This document shows, piece by piece, positions 12,173 to 24,969 of a stretch of DNA of 64,000 nucleotides. The position numbers and the translations under genes were made by a program. Under the pieces are notes generated by a model. It was not told where the DNA came from. It searched no databases and saw only the letters and a program-made list of their open reading frames with translations. Every line of letters begins with the position of its first letter. Position 1 is the first letter of the stretch. Source of the DNA: Escallonia rubra (lineage: Eukaryota > Streptophyta > Magnoliopsida > Escalloniales > Escalloniaceae); contig JAVXUO010000519.1 in assembly GCA_033065855.1 (NCBI GenBank), positions 124,001 through 188,000 of the forward strand, given 5' to 3'.

Positions 12173-13343
12173 TGATAGAAAAGGTGAAAGGAAAGATAAT
12201 TATATTAGAGAGCATTGATAAAATTGAGTACAATGAGGTCTTTATATAGGTAAGAGAAAACTATCCTACCAGAAACAGAAAAGAGAATTCTATAGAAGTT
12301 AGGAGAACTCTAGAATAATCTAGACATAGGACAATAGGGAAAAGGTAATTGCCATATTAATATATATAATCTAACATCCCCCCTCAAAGTCAAGTTGGTA
12401 GAAAAGAACAAGCTTGAGTTTGGAGGTTAAGTCCATAGCGGTGTCTTGATACTAGCTGCCCTATGCGAGATCCAAGTTGAGATGAATTCCATGTGTAGAG
12501 TCCGGTTATGCACGAACAGAGCATGAGTCCCGGGGTGAAGTCCGACGACCATAGAGTCTCGGGGTGAGGTCCGACCACTAAGAACAAGACAGGAGTCCCA
12601 AAATAAGGTCCAGAGAGACTAAGAAGAGAACAGGAGCCCCGGCGCGAGGTCTGACGACCATAAAGGTCTCGGGGTGAGGTCCGACGACTAAGAATAAGGC
12701 AGGAGTTAGAACAAGACAAGAGTAGGATCCATTGTAGGAACCGAACGAGAGGCATGGTAGCATGGTTGACAGCGTTGCCATCAGTAAAGGGGACGAAATC
12801 TTATGGGGGTGTAGAATTATGACTTCGACTTAAGGAAATCGACAGAGGAAACTGAAGAAGGAAACAAATTTTCTTTTTCTTATTTGAGCAAAAGAGATAA
12901 GCTAGAAGTTGATAAGGAGTAAAAGTGTGCGGTGGTTAGGGTTTCAACATAAGCGAAGATCACTGTATAAAAAGAGTAGGAAAGAAAGACCAAAATTCTG
13001 AACTCAAGAAGAAAAGAATAGCATGAAAAGAAATAAAAGCACATGAATTGGCCGGGCAAACGACAGAAGGCCGTCTGTCGGAGTTTGCGAAAATAGTTGA
13101 AAGATTCTCAAACCAGCGGATCGTATAGTTCTAATACCATGATAGAAAAGGTGAAGGAAAAGATAATTATATTAGAGAGCATTGATAAAATTGAGTACAA
13201 TGAGGCCTTTATATAGGTAAGAGAAAACTATTCTACTAGAAACAGAAAAGAGAATCTTATAGAAGTTAGGAGAACTCTAGAATAATCTAGACATAGGACA
13301 TTACGGAAAAGGTAATTGCCATATTAATATATATAATCTAACA
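12173..13343 (-). mobile_element. TRIM retrotransposon (1,171 bp) inserted in the LINE
   Basis: Two near-identical 204-bp LTRs (12173-12376 and 13140-13343) flank about 760 bp of non-coding DNA. Read on the minus strand the LTR begins TGTTAGATT and ends TCTATCA. Next to the 5' LTR is TGGTATTAGAAC, like the initiator-Met tRNA binding site; next to the 3' LTR is a polypurine tract, TTTGAGGGGGGA. The 5-bp TSD ACAAA lies at 12168-12172 and 13344-13348. Size, missing coding capacity and complete priming sites define a terminal-repeat retrotransposon in miniature. Confidence 0.92.
12525..12720. repeat. Tandem repeats inside the TRIM
   Basis: About five degenerate units around the phrase 'cggggtgaggtccgacga', with 'ctaagaacaagacaggag' linkers. 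This is the whole middle of the TRIM. The open frames across it (minus strand, 12390-12755 and 12578-12781) arise from the repeats and are not credible genes. Confidence 0.75.
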
Positions 13344-13348
13344 ACAAA

Positions 13349-13580
13349 GACGAATAGGGTGAAAGTCATCGACACTTTCAGAGGAGGCCTTTTTAGGACA
13401 TAAGGTAATATATGTACCATTGACTTCTTAAGCAAGTGTCCGAAATTTAGTAACAAGTGCACCGCTCGAGTAACAAGCGAACCCATACTCTCCCAACAAT
13501 GCTGAAACACTAGAGCATGAATACCATCTGATCCTGGAACTTTGAGTCCCCATATTTGAAAAAGAGCACTATTTTCCAAC
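13349..13580 (-). pseudogene. LINE reverse transcriptase relic, upstream half
   Basis: Minus-strand translation gives LKVPGSDGIHALVFQHCW (cf. the 'KAPGPDG....FYQ..W' block of plant LINE ORF2) and, in a shifted frame, ESVDDFHPIRLC (cf. 'FRPISLCN'). The last codon before the TRIM is followed, beyond the TRIM, by the next expected residues NVICRIISK at 12167, which proves the split. Confidence 0.8.
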
Positions 13581-14781
13581 CCTAAAAATCACAAATAACA
13601 GATAACAGATCTCAAATACTCTACACAGAACAAATAACAATCAATAATTATAATAACAAAATTATTTTATACAACAAGAATGACAGCAACAGTAGCAGAA
13701 GGAATTAAATTAAACTTAAATACAAATCCAAATCCAAACGGTTAAGGTGACGATGGAAGTGGCTGACGGTGGTGTCTACGGGGGTAAGGATGACGATGAA
13801 GGTGATTATGGCCCTGGTTTGTTGACGATGGTAGTGGACTCCGACCTGTGGTCTTGAGGTGAGAAATAAACGGTATAGGAAAGATGATGGAGTGTGGAGT
13901 GTGGTTAGCGGCTGATCTATGGACTTTAAATATATGGATATGTGGTTGACGGCTGAAAAAGAAGGCGCATCAATCTACTTCATGAATGGAGTGCATCGAA
14001 GTCTTGAGGCTGATGGTGGTAAGTGTTGATCGGTTGATCCATTGTGTGGACGATGTGTGAAGTGGAAGCTAGAAGGTTTGTGTGTGTGTGTGAAAGGGAA
14101 TGAGGGCGGCTAGGAGAAGGAAAATCAATGAGAAAGAATGAGTTTCAAAACCCTAATATCCCTTATATATAAAAGTATTTGGGTCCACCTCGGTAACTCC
14201 TATCCTACTCAAGCCGAACAGGATTTACGGGTCCATCCAGGTACGGGTAAAAAATGAACAAGTTTTCACTTCTTATACATGTACCCGAGTTTCAACGGGT
14301 CGAGTCTATCTGTGGGTATGGGTTATTTTTTGCCAGGTCTAGTAAAAATAAATCAGTGAAGTGATAAGTGTCCATGGTTTAGCCTTTCCATTACATGTTC
14401 ACTCGTAAGTAATATTGTAGCTGCAATAATCAACTCCTTGGTCAAAGGGAATTTTCTTGGAAATAAAATTATGAAAGGAGCTAATCTTTATATACTCATT
14501 CACTTTGACAATATTATTCAATTTTATATTTAAATTTAAGATTCTTGCATTATTAATGTCTAGACAACATAATTATGACATCACCGACTTGACCATGGTT
14601 GAACCCCGTTGAATCAGTGAACCATGAATCACTAAGTTTTAAGATTCGGTGTCTGGTCCAAGATTTATAACATTAGTCTACATTTGAGCATGAATTTTAC
14701 AGTGTTATGGTACAGACTATAAGAATTTGGTTGTGGGAACCATGCTCAGTAATATTGCGCATTAAATTCTTCACCCTGAGT
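13581..14781. other. No gene seen
   Basis: Mixed sequence with a G-rich stretch (13740-14110) made of GGTGG and GATGG phrases, and phrases around 14185-14340 that resemble a decayed repeat ('acgggta' inverted against 'tacccg'). No protein family is recognised. Confidence 0.4.
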
Positions 14782-15471
14782 CATAGGTACTAAGGGCATA
14801 GGCGCACCTTACGCGCAAAGGTCCTTGGAGCCCAGGCGCCAGGCGCAAGCATAGGCACATGTCTTTTCGAAGTGAGGCGAAAAAATAAAAAGAATAATAA
14901 AATCGCGTAAAAAAATTCAGAACATGATAATTTAACAAATTTTCAGCACTGGATAAAGTATTATATCCAATGAGAAGTAGTTAATCCTAAGTGAACATGA
15001 TAACGTCATCCTCATCATCAGTGACGGTTGAGGCAATAATGCTTTCTTCAAAGAGAAGCATATGCTCCAAGTCGAGGAGAGTTTCCTCGTCAATTTGATC
15101 TTCTTTGCCTACAAGGTGAAGTGAAGGAGTAGATTTATTTAAAAGAGAGTAACAATTAGTGACAGAGCGCTAGCACAATGAACAACAACAAGAAAATCGA
15201 TTAATCGGGGATTCGGATTTTTAGGTTCTTTTGTGGTTTAGATAGTGATTTATTATGTTATAAGACAAAGAATCAAAGACAATGAACGGTTGAGATGATG
15301 TCATGATGCAAAAATCAAAGACTAGATTTTTTTTTTTTGCATCTACCATCTTTTTGCGCCTTGCACCTGAGCGCCTAGCTGCGCAAGGCACACACCTTTT
15401 GGGGCTGCGCCTAGCCCTAAGCGAGGCACATTCCCTATGCCTTGCACCTTTGCATGCCTTTGATAACACTG
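14782..15471. mobile_element. hAT-like non-autonomous element
   Basis: The right end is CAGTGTTATCAAAGGCAT in inverse orientation and the left end is CATAGGTACTAAGGGCAT; 12 of the 18 bases agree. An 8-bp duplication with one mismatch (CCCTGAGT at 14774-14781, CCCTGAAT at 15472-15479) fits the hAT superfamily. Both flanks carry clusters of GGCGC/GCGCC phrases in opposite orientation. No transposase is present. Confidence 0.6.
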
Positions 15472-15479
15472 CCCTGAAT

Positions 15480-17118
15480 TGTATTTAGTGGTTGAAAGAA
15501 GTCGCCATCTTATTTAACTGAAAGGTTAAGAACAATAAAAACCCTAGTTGAACAATGTGAAATATAATATGCAAAGATCTGATCTATGAACCAAACTTTT
15601 GGATATGAGGAGTACGCTATATGAGGGTGCTTTATCCCAACACGTAGTAGTCGGTCTAAAAGTGTATAACTTTTAGTTTGCTTCACGAACATTCATGATT
15701 TAAAAGGCACTCTAAATTTTCAAACATAGTCGATTTTAAATTGAGCACCAGGTTTGAATTGCCTACGTACTTAGAGAGCGCCATCACAAGAAACCGTTGT
15801 ACTTTGAATTTATCTTACAAGAAGGGTTTAGGGTTAATTGATCAACTCAATTAGTTAAGAACAAAGAGCTTTGAGTTTAGAGAAAGGTCCAGATCACCAT
15901 TATTCGTATGCCTTTACATTCTACTACGATATATGCAGTTTTTTTATCTGTCCAGATCCCCATTATAGATTAGAAGTCCCTTTATGGAATGCGGGACTTC
16001 TAATCTATCTAAACTAAGACCTTCTCAATCAACTCACAAAAGAAACACAAGACTGACACATGAAAAAGCATGTTTTAGTGATGGGACTAAATAAACCCAA
16101 ATAAGCTAAACCGAATTGGTTTGTGACTTGGTATCACCCTCAAGTTGACTATGTATACGACGGACAACCGTTATCGAAATCCACGTAGATGAACAAAGTA
16201 TTACAAGGAAGGTTTAATAGCTATATATTGATTTTAATCAAATCTAATAAGATAAAAGAGTTTGGATATGGCAAAACATGTCTATCGACACACCCAAGCA
16301 TCCATGGCACTTCAATATAAGTATGATATTAAATCCTTGATCAAAGTAGTTATAAATATTAGATACGAAGTCTATTTTCAGGTTTAAAAACGGACCTTCA
16401 ATGCATTTTTGATATGTTGATTTGCTACATCCGCTTCAACTTCTATTTAGATGAATGAAGGTGATGAATACACGTGTACCAGATTGTACATGGATTTGTG
16501 TTTATGGGTATTCATGTACGAGAGAGAAGCTTTTTTTAAAGAGTAACAAAGACTTTGCTAAAACACAGAAAGGCAGGCTAGGCAAAAGTTTGAGCATACC
16601 CCCGTACCTTATATAATAGGCTGTGTATTTATTTCCTTAAAATAAGGATTTACAATGATCGGAGGTCTTGCTTTGGCCATAACATATTGTCTTGTCCGTC
16701 CTATGCTTTTTTTTATTTCCTTTCCAGTTATTCAAACATAAATGATTTATGAAGCCTATATTGGCGTGGGCAAGTCTTTTTGTGCCTATTTCACAAATAT
16801 TCTTATGCAAATAATTAAGATCAACACAAATTGTTATTTGTCATAAGAATCAAGTTCTTGATGGTGGATAAGAAAGTTCAAACTTGTTTGCAACGCATAC
16901 TTTATAGGGAGAAGTTTCACTGATGACAACTGATATGTTCATGGTGTTCCATTTAGTTGCTGTGAAAAAGTGCGATGAAAAACATAAGATGCAACATTAA
17001 AACAAAGTTAAAAAAATGAAAAAGAAAATAAATATGGAATGATCATCGAGATGAAATGCAGGGATTAACTTCAAGTGGATTTGAAGAAGAGTTTTAATGT
17101 TTTCAACTAAGTACCAAA
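15480..17118. other. No gene seen
   Basis: AT-rich spacer between the hAT-like element and the left copia-derived repeat. The only clear structure is the hairpin at 15966-16007. Confidence 0.45.
15966..16007. repeat. Perfect 15-bp inverted repeat
   Basis: TAGATTAGAAGTCCC is followed, after a 12-bp loop, by its exact reverse complement. It could be a minimal MITE or a remnant of one; no target duplication was identified. Confidence 0.85.
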
Positions 17119-18606
17119 TCTCCTAAATGGAGATACTTAGGCAACTTAGATTTGGGCTCCATCGGCACTCCTAAGAGCTTTTGGTAGCATATTTGGGGTT
17201 CTTAGCCTCATTACTCTTGGTTTCTTAACTTGTCCTTAGCCTAACTTTGTACTCTATACGTGTTATGCTTGTTTTAAGGAGTCAAACTTTCATTTTAATT
17301 TTGTTAAGGTCAATAGAAGAATTAAAGAAGAGGGAGGGTGACAATGGTAAATGCAGAATTTTTAGCTTTATTGCCGTATTACATCATGTGTTTTCCTCCC
17401 TCAGTGGTTGTATGAAGACCTTTCTGATTCCTAACAGTTATGGCCCAGTCTCCATGCCGTACATTAAGAAAGTTTGTGTGATCGATGACCAATCTCACTT
17501 GTCACTCTTTGATACTTCGGCAATCTATTCATCTTTGGCACAATATACGTTTTGACTTAATCTCATGACTCTTAATCAATTCAACTTGATTCATTAAGTC
17601 CAACCATCCTACATGACCGGTCAATCCTATCGAATCAACATCACTTTTATATTCCATGCCCCCTTTATGAACTTACTAGCTTACAACCTTAGCATGCGCC
17701 CAATCTTTTCATGACACTTTTGAAGATTTAAACTTGTGCGCTAAAGGTAACAACATGCATTGCATGTGACCGTTTCTGAAAACAAAATCGAATGCTTTCA
17801 ATTCAAAACTTGGTGATCTTCATCTCTTTGGGAAAAAGATGGATTCCTTTACGGAATGGTTACTCTCACATTAAATTCTAACTCAAAAATAATTTGTCAA
17901 AATGAAGGACGATATGGCTAGAGGTAAATGGTCAATTTCATTGTAATTGTTTGAGCAATCCGATTATTCTAAAACTCAAACACGTCGCTCAGACTCAAAA
18001 ACGATGCTCTTATGTGAGTCTAAACCCACACTTTTTTTTTTTTGGCTAAAGTTCCACCATGTTGCACCCTGTCACTTAACGAGGCATAACTAACACTTTT
18101 AAATCTTTTAATGACAAAAGGATATGAATGTAGCTAAAAAATATGTGGATCTAGTCTCACTGTACTCATAGTGGCCTAGGTTGTACTTGATGTTTTTAAT
18201 TGCCCTCTTGCATCTTTAAAGGCTTCCTTAGCTACACATTTCTAGCACTTGTGTCTTTCTGTTGTTTTCACTCGGATAGTTGTGTCATAATGTATTTAGC
18301 TTTCCCGGGGCTTCTAGCATATCACATGCATATGAGTTCTAGGAAATCTTAGTGTGTTATTTAGAGGTTTCCGTTCGCTTTTTGCCCACTATATTTCCAA
18401 TAAGGGCTTTCTCTGAAATTCTTCTTTCATGGTAAGTTATGTGGAATCCTTCCCCTTTTAGCCATATGACATTTGTGTAAGGGGTTTCGCTCATGATCTT
18501 CTTTTTTACCTATGTTGTGATCATATTGGGATGTTTTGTTTTTTCCTCTTGTCATGGTCATTTGTCTTAAGGGTTTCCTTAGCGTTGAAATATAAAAGTA
18601 GGATTT
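17119..18606 (+). repeat. Left copy of copia-derived dispersed repeat, first part
   Basis: This segment is closely similar, in the same orientation, to 58334-59290 and then to 60860-60985 and 62610-62780. The first 950 bp align almost base for base with the right copy. The central protease-integrase region of the right copy (59300-60855) is missing here and replaced by about 150 bp of unrelated sequence (18075-18225). A 102-codon open frame at 17247-17555 has a counterpart at 58462-58770, but the changes between them mostly alter residues, so I do not call a gene. Confidence 0.8.
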
Positions 18607-18615
18607 CATTCACAT

Positions 18616-20403
18616 TTTTTTTAGGATAAAGAGAACTGCATTTCATAAAAGTTAGTACAAAGTTGGAGTGAGAATATTTACAGCTGAGAAAACATAAACA
18701 AAATATCTCAGACACAGAGATGTAGACCCCATCCGTCTAGTCTACTGTGGCACATGATTATTGCTATAAGTTGCATAAACAAAAGACTAGGAGAACTACA
18801 ACACTTTCTTAAAACATCTTCCAGATGGACAAACACAGTCACTGGCCAAAAAGATGTTGTTCTGCCACCTGTGCAAGGGGAGAGATGAGACAAGAAAGAG
18901 CGGCAGTCCTGGAAGAGCAGCTACAATTGTGAAACAGACATATCGTCTGATAGATATCAAAATAGATGGGCTTCATGCGGACATGAGGCTCCTCATTCTC
19001 TGTCATCTGAGATCGAAAAGAGACAGAGTTAGAAAAAAGACTAACATGTATGTAATCATTCTATAAGGCCCATTGACAAGAATAGTAAGGATAACACTTC
19101 CGCCTCCTGAGCAGATGTAGATAGAAAGGAGGTTAGGTTCCAATTGATAATTTGATCATCCGTTGTGGAAGCAATCATGATTAGAGTTGTGCTTCTGAAA
19201 GATGGCTTGAAAAGAGATTGAAAGTATATGTTCGTGGTGGTAGGTGGACTATGAGTAGGATCTGAATGGTTTTCCATCCCATATGGAGGTCCAAAGCCAC
19301 GAATGTGCTGCTCATAAGTGGAAGTTGGTGGAGGCAAAGATCTGCATATTGTACTACGAAGCAATCGAACACAGTTATTGGTGAGAATGCTGGCTTGTCT
19401 TAGGATCTGGAGAGGACCTTTATTGATGGGGCGGAAAATTCTCTCGTTACGGTATAGCCATATGTACCAAAGAATATTGAAAAAGAGGAGATGGGAATAG
19501 CTGTTGCGTGTTGAAGACGGGTGAGAGGGTTTTATCCATGCGATCAACCACTCCTTAAAAGAGGGAATCGGTAAAGTTGTCAGGATACCAAGGTCACTAC
19601 CAAACCAAATTGTACGAAGACTTAGGCATGAGTAAAATAAATGTGTGGAGGTTTCAATATCCTGATGACAGAGATGGCAAGTAACATCCAGCTAGATCCC
19701 TTTATGTCGAAGATAGCTTAATTGAGGAAGACGATCCCAGAGAAGTTGCCAAATAAAGAAACGCACTTTAGGAGGGACCTGCAGCTTCAAAATTTGTTGC
19801 CAAGTAGAAGTCAAAGATCTCATGGTGGGCATTGTTGGGTGTTGATTGACATAAAGAGAGGAATAGACAGCGCGAAAACTATAAATTCCCGTGGAAGTTT
19901 CAGCCCAAAGTGGTTTATCATGACATCCGGCTTGCGAAACAAAAGTTTCTAATATGGTTTCAGCAGTGTGGTCAGGGAACAGATTTCGGAGGAGAGCATC
20001 ATTCCATTTGCCATCCGTGAGATAATTTAACACTAGTTCATCAGAAGGATACTCGTGTTGGAATTGTTGTAAATAAATAGGATCCATTGTTGCTAGCCAA
20101 TGATCTTGCCAGATCCTAATCTATTTGCCATCACCCAAACTCCATTGCAACCTTGGTAGAAGAAGATCTCGGCCTTTTAAAATGCCCTTCCATCCCTATG
20201 AGGTGTTAGAGTTTGCCCGGAGAGATAAAAAATGTCTTTTCGAGCAGTATTTTTGTTTAAAGAAGGAAGCAAAGAGGCTTGACGGCTCATTGAGGATACG
20301 CCATGAAAGTTTGGCGAGTAAAGCTATGTTGAACAGGTTGGAGTTTCAAAATCCAAGGCCACCTAAACTGGTAGGAGCACAAAGAGAAGCCCAGTTGATC
20401 TAG
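18616..20403 (-). pseudogene. 5'-truncated LINE ORF2 tail
   Basis: Read on the minus strand from 20403, the translation matches the end of plant LINE ORF2: TSLGGLGF, NIALLAKLSWRIL, LGDGK, then the reverse-transcriptase zinc-binding block (VPPKVRFFIWQLLWDRLP, then CHLCHQDIETSTHLFYSC) and an RNase H-like tail. In-frame stops occur (for example after the NSNTS and LGDGK stretches). The expected poly(A) tail appears as a T-run at 18616-18623. The insertion separates two parts of the copia-derived repeat that are contiguous in the right copy. Confidence 0.82.
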
Positions 20404-20584
20404 TGAATCCTTCTGTTTTCACATTATGTTAGTTGAGTACAAGCACCTATATATAGGTGGAGTCAATAATTCAAATCTATAGATAACTCAACATAACAAT
20501 ATTATATCCAAAGATAACTAATCACTTCTTATTTAAAAGTTAAACTTAACAATTCTAGATTAATCTAATATTATCTAACACTTA
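20404..20584. other. Short AT-rich spacer
   Basis: Sequence between the truncated LINE and the next part of the left repeat copy. It contains a TGTTAG..CTAACA-bounded stretch (about 20428-20579) that could be a small LTR, without a matching TSD. Confidence 0.35.
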
Positions 20585-21982
20585 GTAATACCCCTAAGTA
20601 GATAAGAAATGCAGGTCTCTGCCCTTTGGGTTCTGCTTAATGTCTATAAACATCCATTGTTAACATAAAAATTGAGGTTTTGCCTAGCCGATTGAGACTA
20701 CCGCCGTAATCATTGGGTCATTATCTACTAAAACTTTAACAATTTCACTCACCATAGATTTGATCTTTTTGAACCACGATTGCTAGATCCCTCTAAAGTT
20801 GAGGGCATGTAAGCAATCTTTTCCGTACACCGAATATCTTTTTTGGCCTTTCGATTGAGTTATCTATCAAGTTATCTTACGCTTGAAAATTTCTGGTCGG
20901 CCAAGCTATCACATAAGGTGATCAAGCCTAAAAGGATCGGGAAAATACCAACCGCCCTTTCTACTAGGTAGGTAATCGAGTCCTCTTGCCCTCGGCAAAG
21001 TTACTTTTCCTCTTTATATCAGGTTAGGTATTCAGTCCTTTTATGCTCGAAAAGAATGATTCAGGCCTTTCTATCAGGTAAGGTGATCGACTCCTTTTGC
21101 ACTTGGCAAAATTTCAGGTGGCCTTTATATCGGATTAGGTGATCGAGCCCTTTTGCGCTTCGCAAAATTACGTTGGGCCTTTTTATCGGATAGGTTAGAA
21201 AGTACTTTTGCACTTTGAAAAACCTTCGGTTGGCCTTTCGAGCAGGTTAGGTAGTCGAGTCATTTTGCATTCTGGTAAACTTTTTTGTCGCCCTTTCTAC
21301 CAGGTTAGGTGATCGAGTCACTGTTACAGTCTTCTCTTTGTCCAATCACTCTAGTTTGTGTTCCGATCTCCATGTCTCTGTCTAGTTTTCCCAATCTCTG
21401 TATTAGTCCTTCTAAAAAAAATGGGCATATCCTTTGTTGCATTATGCGTTTCTCGAAATCTTATGCGTGATTAGAGTCGATTATAGGTGCACAGAGATAA
21501 TAGTCCACCTTGGTGCTTGAGTTTTTACTCTTCTTAATAAACTAAGTTCTGTGCTTTACAATACCTGAAAGTTCTTTGTGTTGTCTTTCCATTGACATTT
21601 CATAAGCCTAACTCTATTAAGTATTGACTGAAACAGTTAGAGTTTATGAAACTTGTGATCAACATGATACATCTTTAATATTCTGGGTATCACATGTTAT
21701 ACTTGTTATTTGTAAGTGACTCTGCAAAAAGACGTGAAAGCAGATTTTCATAGCTTTACTACGATATAAGTTCGCTCAGAACGGACTATGGATGATAGAA
21801 AACCAAACCTTTAACGTTGACATCTATAGAGTAGTCACTGGACTTCTAGGAGTGTTAACCGGTACGAGAGAGGGCGCTGGCCGGTAATGACTTCCGAGAT
21901 GTGTGATATAGTCTGAGAACCCTTGCGTCGACAATTTTGAGGATTTTATATGCATTTGAGGGTCTAGAGTTGGTCTCCAAGC
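20585..21982 (+). repeat. Left copy of copia-derived dispersed repeat, second part
   Basis: Aligns in the same orientation with 62800-64000. It includes a tandem array at about 20930-21330: roughly seven units of about 60 bp built on 'caggttaggtgatcgagtc' followed by 'ttttgca' and 'ggcctttc'. The copy was interrupted at 21988 by solo LTR 2 and resumes after 37768. Confidence 0.8.
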
Positions 21983-24612
21983 ACTTCTGTAACATCCCGG
22001 AATTTCCGGAATGTTAACACTCGATCCATCAATCACTAAATCATAAAATCCTCAACTCAAACAAAATAAATACTACCAATCTGTCAGAGCAACTAATCCA
22101 TCGACTTAATTATAGTTGAAACATCAAGTCCAAACTAACAAATCTAAATAACAATAATGACCCACGCAGGGGTTCTAAAGACTAAGACTGAAACTTAAAT
22201 TCTCTTTCGCTCAGCTCAGATCTAGTCCACTCCCAAAACGATCTATTGTTTGTTATAACCTACGGAAAAGAAGTCAAAGGGGGGTGAGCTTTGGAGAACC
22301 CAGTAAGGTCGCACAAAGATTTAAAAATAAGAAAATGATACGGACGATTTGACATTTAAACCAATACAAAATTTTGAAGGCGGAGAAACATAGCGATTCA
22401 AACAATCTTTTTATATACAATCAAACGATAAATCTGAAAAGGGTTTTCAAAGAAAACCACAGCATTTCAATATAAACAAAGGGATGAGTATCAACTCAGT
22501 TCCCTTAAATCGATAACCATTTCTAAACACTTAAGATGCAATAAACTTAAATAGGAAACGTTGAACATGAGCAGTACAGAAGCAAAGCCACCCCGGCAGT
22601 GCTCGATACACTTACATATGCATATGTACGCTGACTAGTCCATCTAGGTACTAGTTAAACCCATCCAACAGACCATCCTTGTAACACCAACAATACAGAC
22701 CATCCTTATGGCTCCCAAGTTACTAACTCATGTCAACATTGAGAAGTAATAAATAGAATTTAAAAATGCTTTAGGATGAGCAATCAATAAACATATCAAA
22801 TGAACAATGGATTTCAAGATGAGATGAAACAGAATTCCAAACAATCGCTATAAGGCTTAATTTAGGGTTTCATGGGCAATTTAAAAACATTTTTTTTATA
22901 TCAATCAATAAAAAAATCAACATTCGATCTAGTTTGTAAAACTGTTGTTATAAGCATTTGAAAACAGAATAATGAAAATAGGGTTCGGATAGAATCCCTT
23001 ACCTCGGTCCAAGCTAAGCGATGCTATCAATCCTCGATCAAAATTTTCTGAATAAACATAGATTAGCAATTTATTTGTTAGAACATAATTTATGTCAAAA
23101 TATGCTATAAACCCTAATATCAACTACCCACTGCGTACCCACTCTCTCCGAAATCGCGCACTCAAAACGGTTCCCGCACCCGGCCAGCCTAACCGAAAAT
23201 CCTACACACTCCTTAACGTATACAGACACTCTAAAATTTATAATAATTTACATTAAAAACTTTTATAGCTTAAAGCATTAATAAAAGTCAAAATATGCAT
23301 TCTCCAAATTTTTGAATATTTCAAAATAAAATAATTTCTTTAAATACAATAAAATCTCATAAATTGCCAAAAATACTTCCAGCTGCAAACTAAGTCCCAT
23401 AATTTTATATCAACTTTTAAATATGTATAAAAATTATAAAAATATAAATCAGAAATTAAAAGGCATTAAAACTATTTTTCAAATATTCGTTTTGCTAAAA
23501 CTAATGCGATATGGAAACCATAGCAAATAAACTCCAAAAATTATCAAATTTATACTGAGTCTTTATTATACTATATAAACACTACTATAATTTTCCCCAT
23601 AACATTTTCATGGTTTAAAGACTCCAAAAGAATTTTCCAAATCTGAAATTATAGAAAATACTATAAATTCATACGATCTCAGAAAATTATAAACTTTTGC
23701 CAAAAATTCTAATATAGTCTATCGTACTATACTGTAAAGTTTCACGCAATTATAATCACTGTACACTATCTCATGGATGCATCGTACTTAACGCTAATTC
23801 GATAACCACTAATTACGTATTCAAAACCCACTTCCTTTCTTCTCCCTAACACCTCTGTCCAAACCCAGAAGTTACTGTTCACGCAGCTTCATTTTCACTT
23901 CCTTCTCCTTTATTCGCCAATTTCTATCTCCTTTCCAAGCTACTGCCTTCACTCCCTTTTCCTTTCCAAACCATAACCTTCTTAACACCCAAGTCAGTGA
24001 GGCAGTGGCTTGTTATCCAATACACATACTCAATGAACCAGCACAAAGTCCCTCCTTCTGCCTGCCTAGACCCACGACTCCATGAACCCACTACACACCT
24101 GCTACACACTACACACCCCACCTTGTACACACACATTCACGCACACAGCAACACACTTTCACGCACACCCATTCAAACACACCACATACAATTCCAACTA
24201 ACCACTTTCTCTCCTAATTTTTCTGAACCCATTTCACACACTAAATACCCACAATGCACTCTTATAACCCACATATCTATCTATAATACACACCATCCTA
24301 CACAACCTATAGTCGATGTTCCTTTCCCATTTCATCTCACACTCCAAGCATCACATACCCACTACCTTGCGACAGGAAGCCACACGGCATTCGCCGGCAC
24401 CCGCTGCGCTGCTACTCCCTCTTCTTCTTCATCGTACCACATCAGCACAATCACTCAGCCGCACCTCCATCCGTTTCTATGCCATGGCAGTCATGTGACC
24501 CCCTCTTCTTCTTCCTCATTACTCTCCATAACCTATGTACACAGCTCACTCATAAATGCATATATATATATAGGGGCCCGATCCACACCCACCGGTGGAG
24601 AAAAAAATTTTC

Positions 24613-24890
24613 TCCACCCAACCGCTTGTAATACAAGCGGTTGGGTGCTGTGTCATTTTCTCGTGGGCCCCACCACAAAAAGCCCAACCGCATGTAAGAG
24701 AAGCGGTTGGGCATGATAATTTATTTGACATGGGCCCACCATAAAAAACCACTCCACCCAACCGCTTCTCTTATACGCGGTTGGGATAAATTTTTTTTTG
24801 CCCAACCGCTTCTCTTAGAAGCGGTTGGTAACCCCTTTTTTTTTAACAATTTTTTAAAAAACCAACCGCATATAAAAGAAGCGGTTGGTG
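24613..24890. repeat. Hairpin array at left tip of MULE C
   Basis: Five hairpins, each of the form CCAACCGC + about 10-12 bp + GCGGTTGG, spaced about 45-75 bp apart (starting near 24618, 24683, 24758, 24801 and 24861). Loops and inner stem bases vary (TTGTAATACAA, ATGTAAGAGAA and others) while the outer 8 bp are constant. The constant outer stem suggests selection or recent copying. Confidence 0.85.
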
Positions 24891-24969
24891 GCTTTTATTT
24901 TGGGTGGCTCCCACACAAAAATTTTCAAATTTTTTGATTGGCTGACATAAAAAAAAAAAAAATTTCGAG

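Noticed and set aside
12390-12755. 121-codon minus-strand frame
   Set aside because: It spans the tandem repeats of the TRIM and its 3' LTR edge; repetitive composition and no homology.
17247-17555. 102-codon frame conserved at 58462-58770
   Set aside because: Of about 13 base differences, eight residues change, so there is no sign of protein-level constraint; it lies in a dead retroelement repeat.
20428-20579. Small solo LTR (TGTTAG..CTAACA)
   Set aside because: The end motifs fit, but the flanks show no 5-bp duplication and no partner LTR exists.
23997-24716. 239-codon plus-strand frame
   Set aside because: It runs from solo LTR 2 across the MULE C boundary, so it cannot be an old gene; the sequence is CACA-rich.
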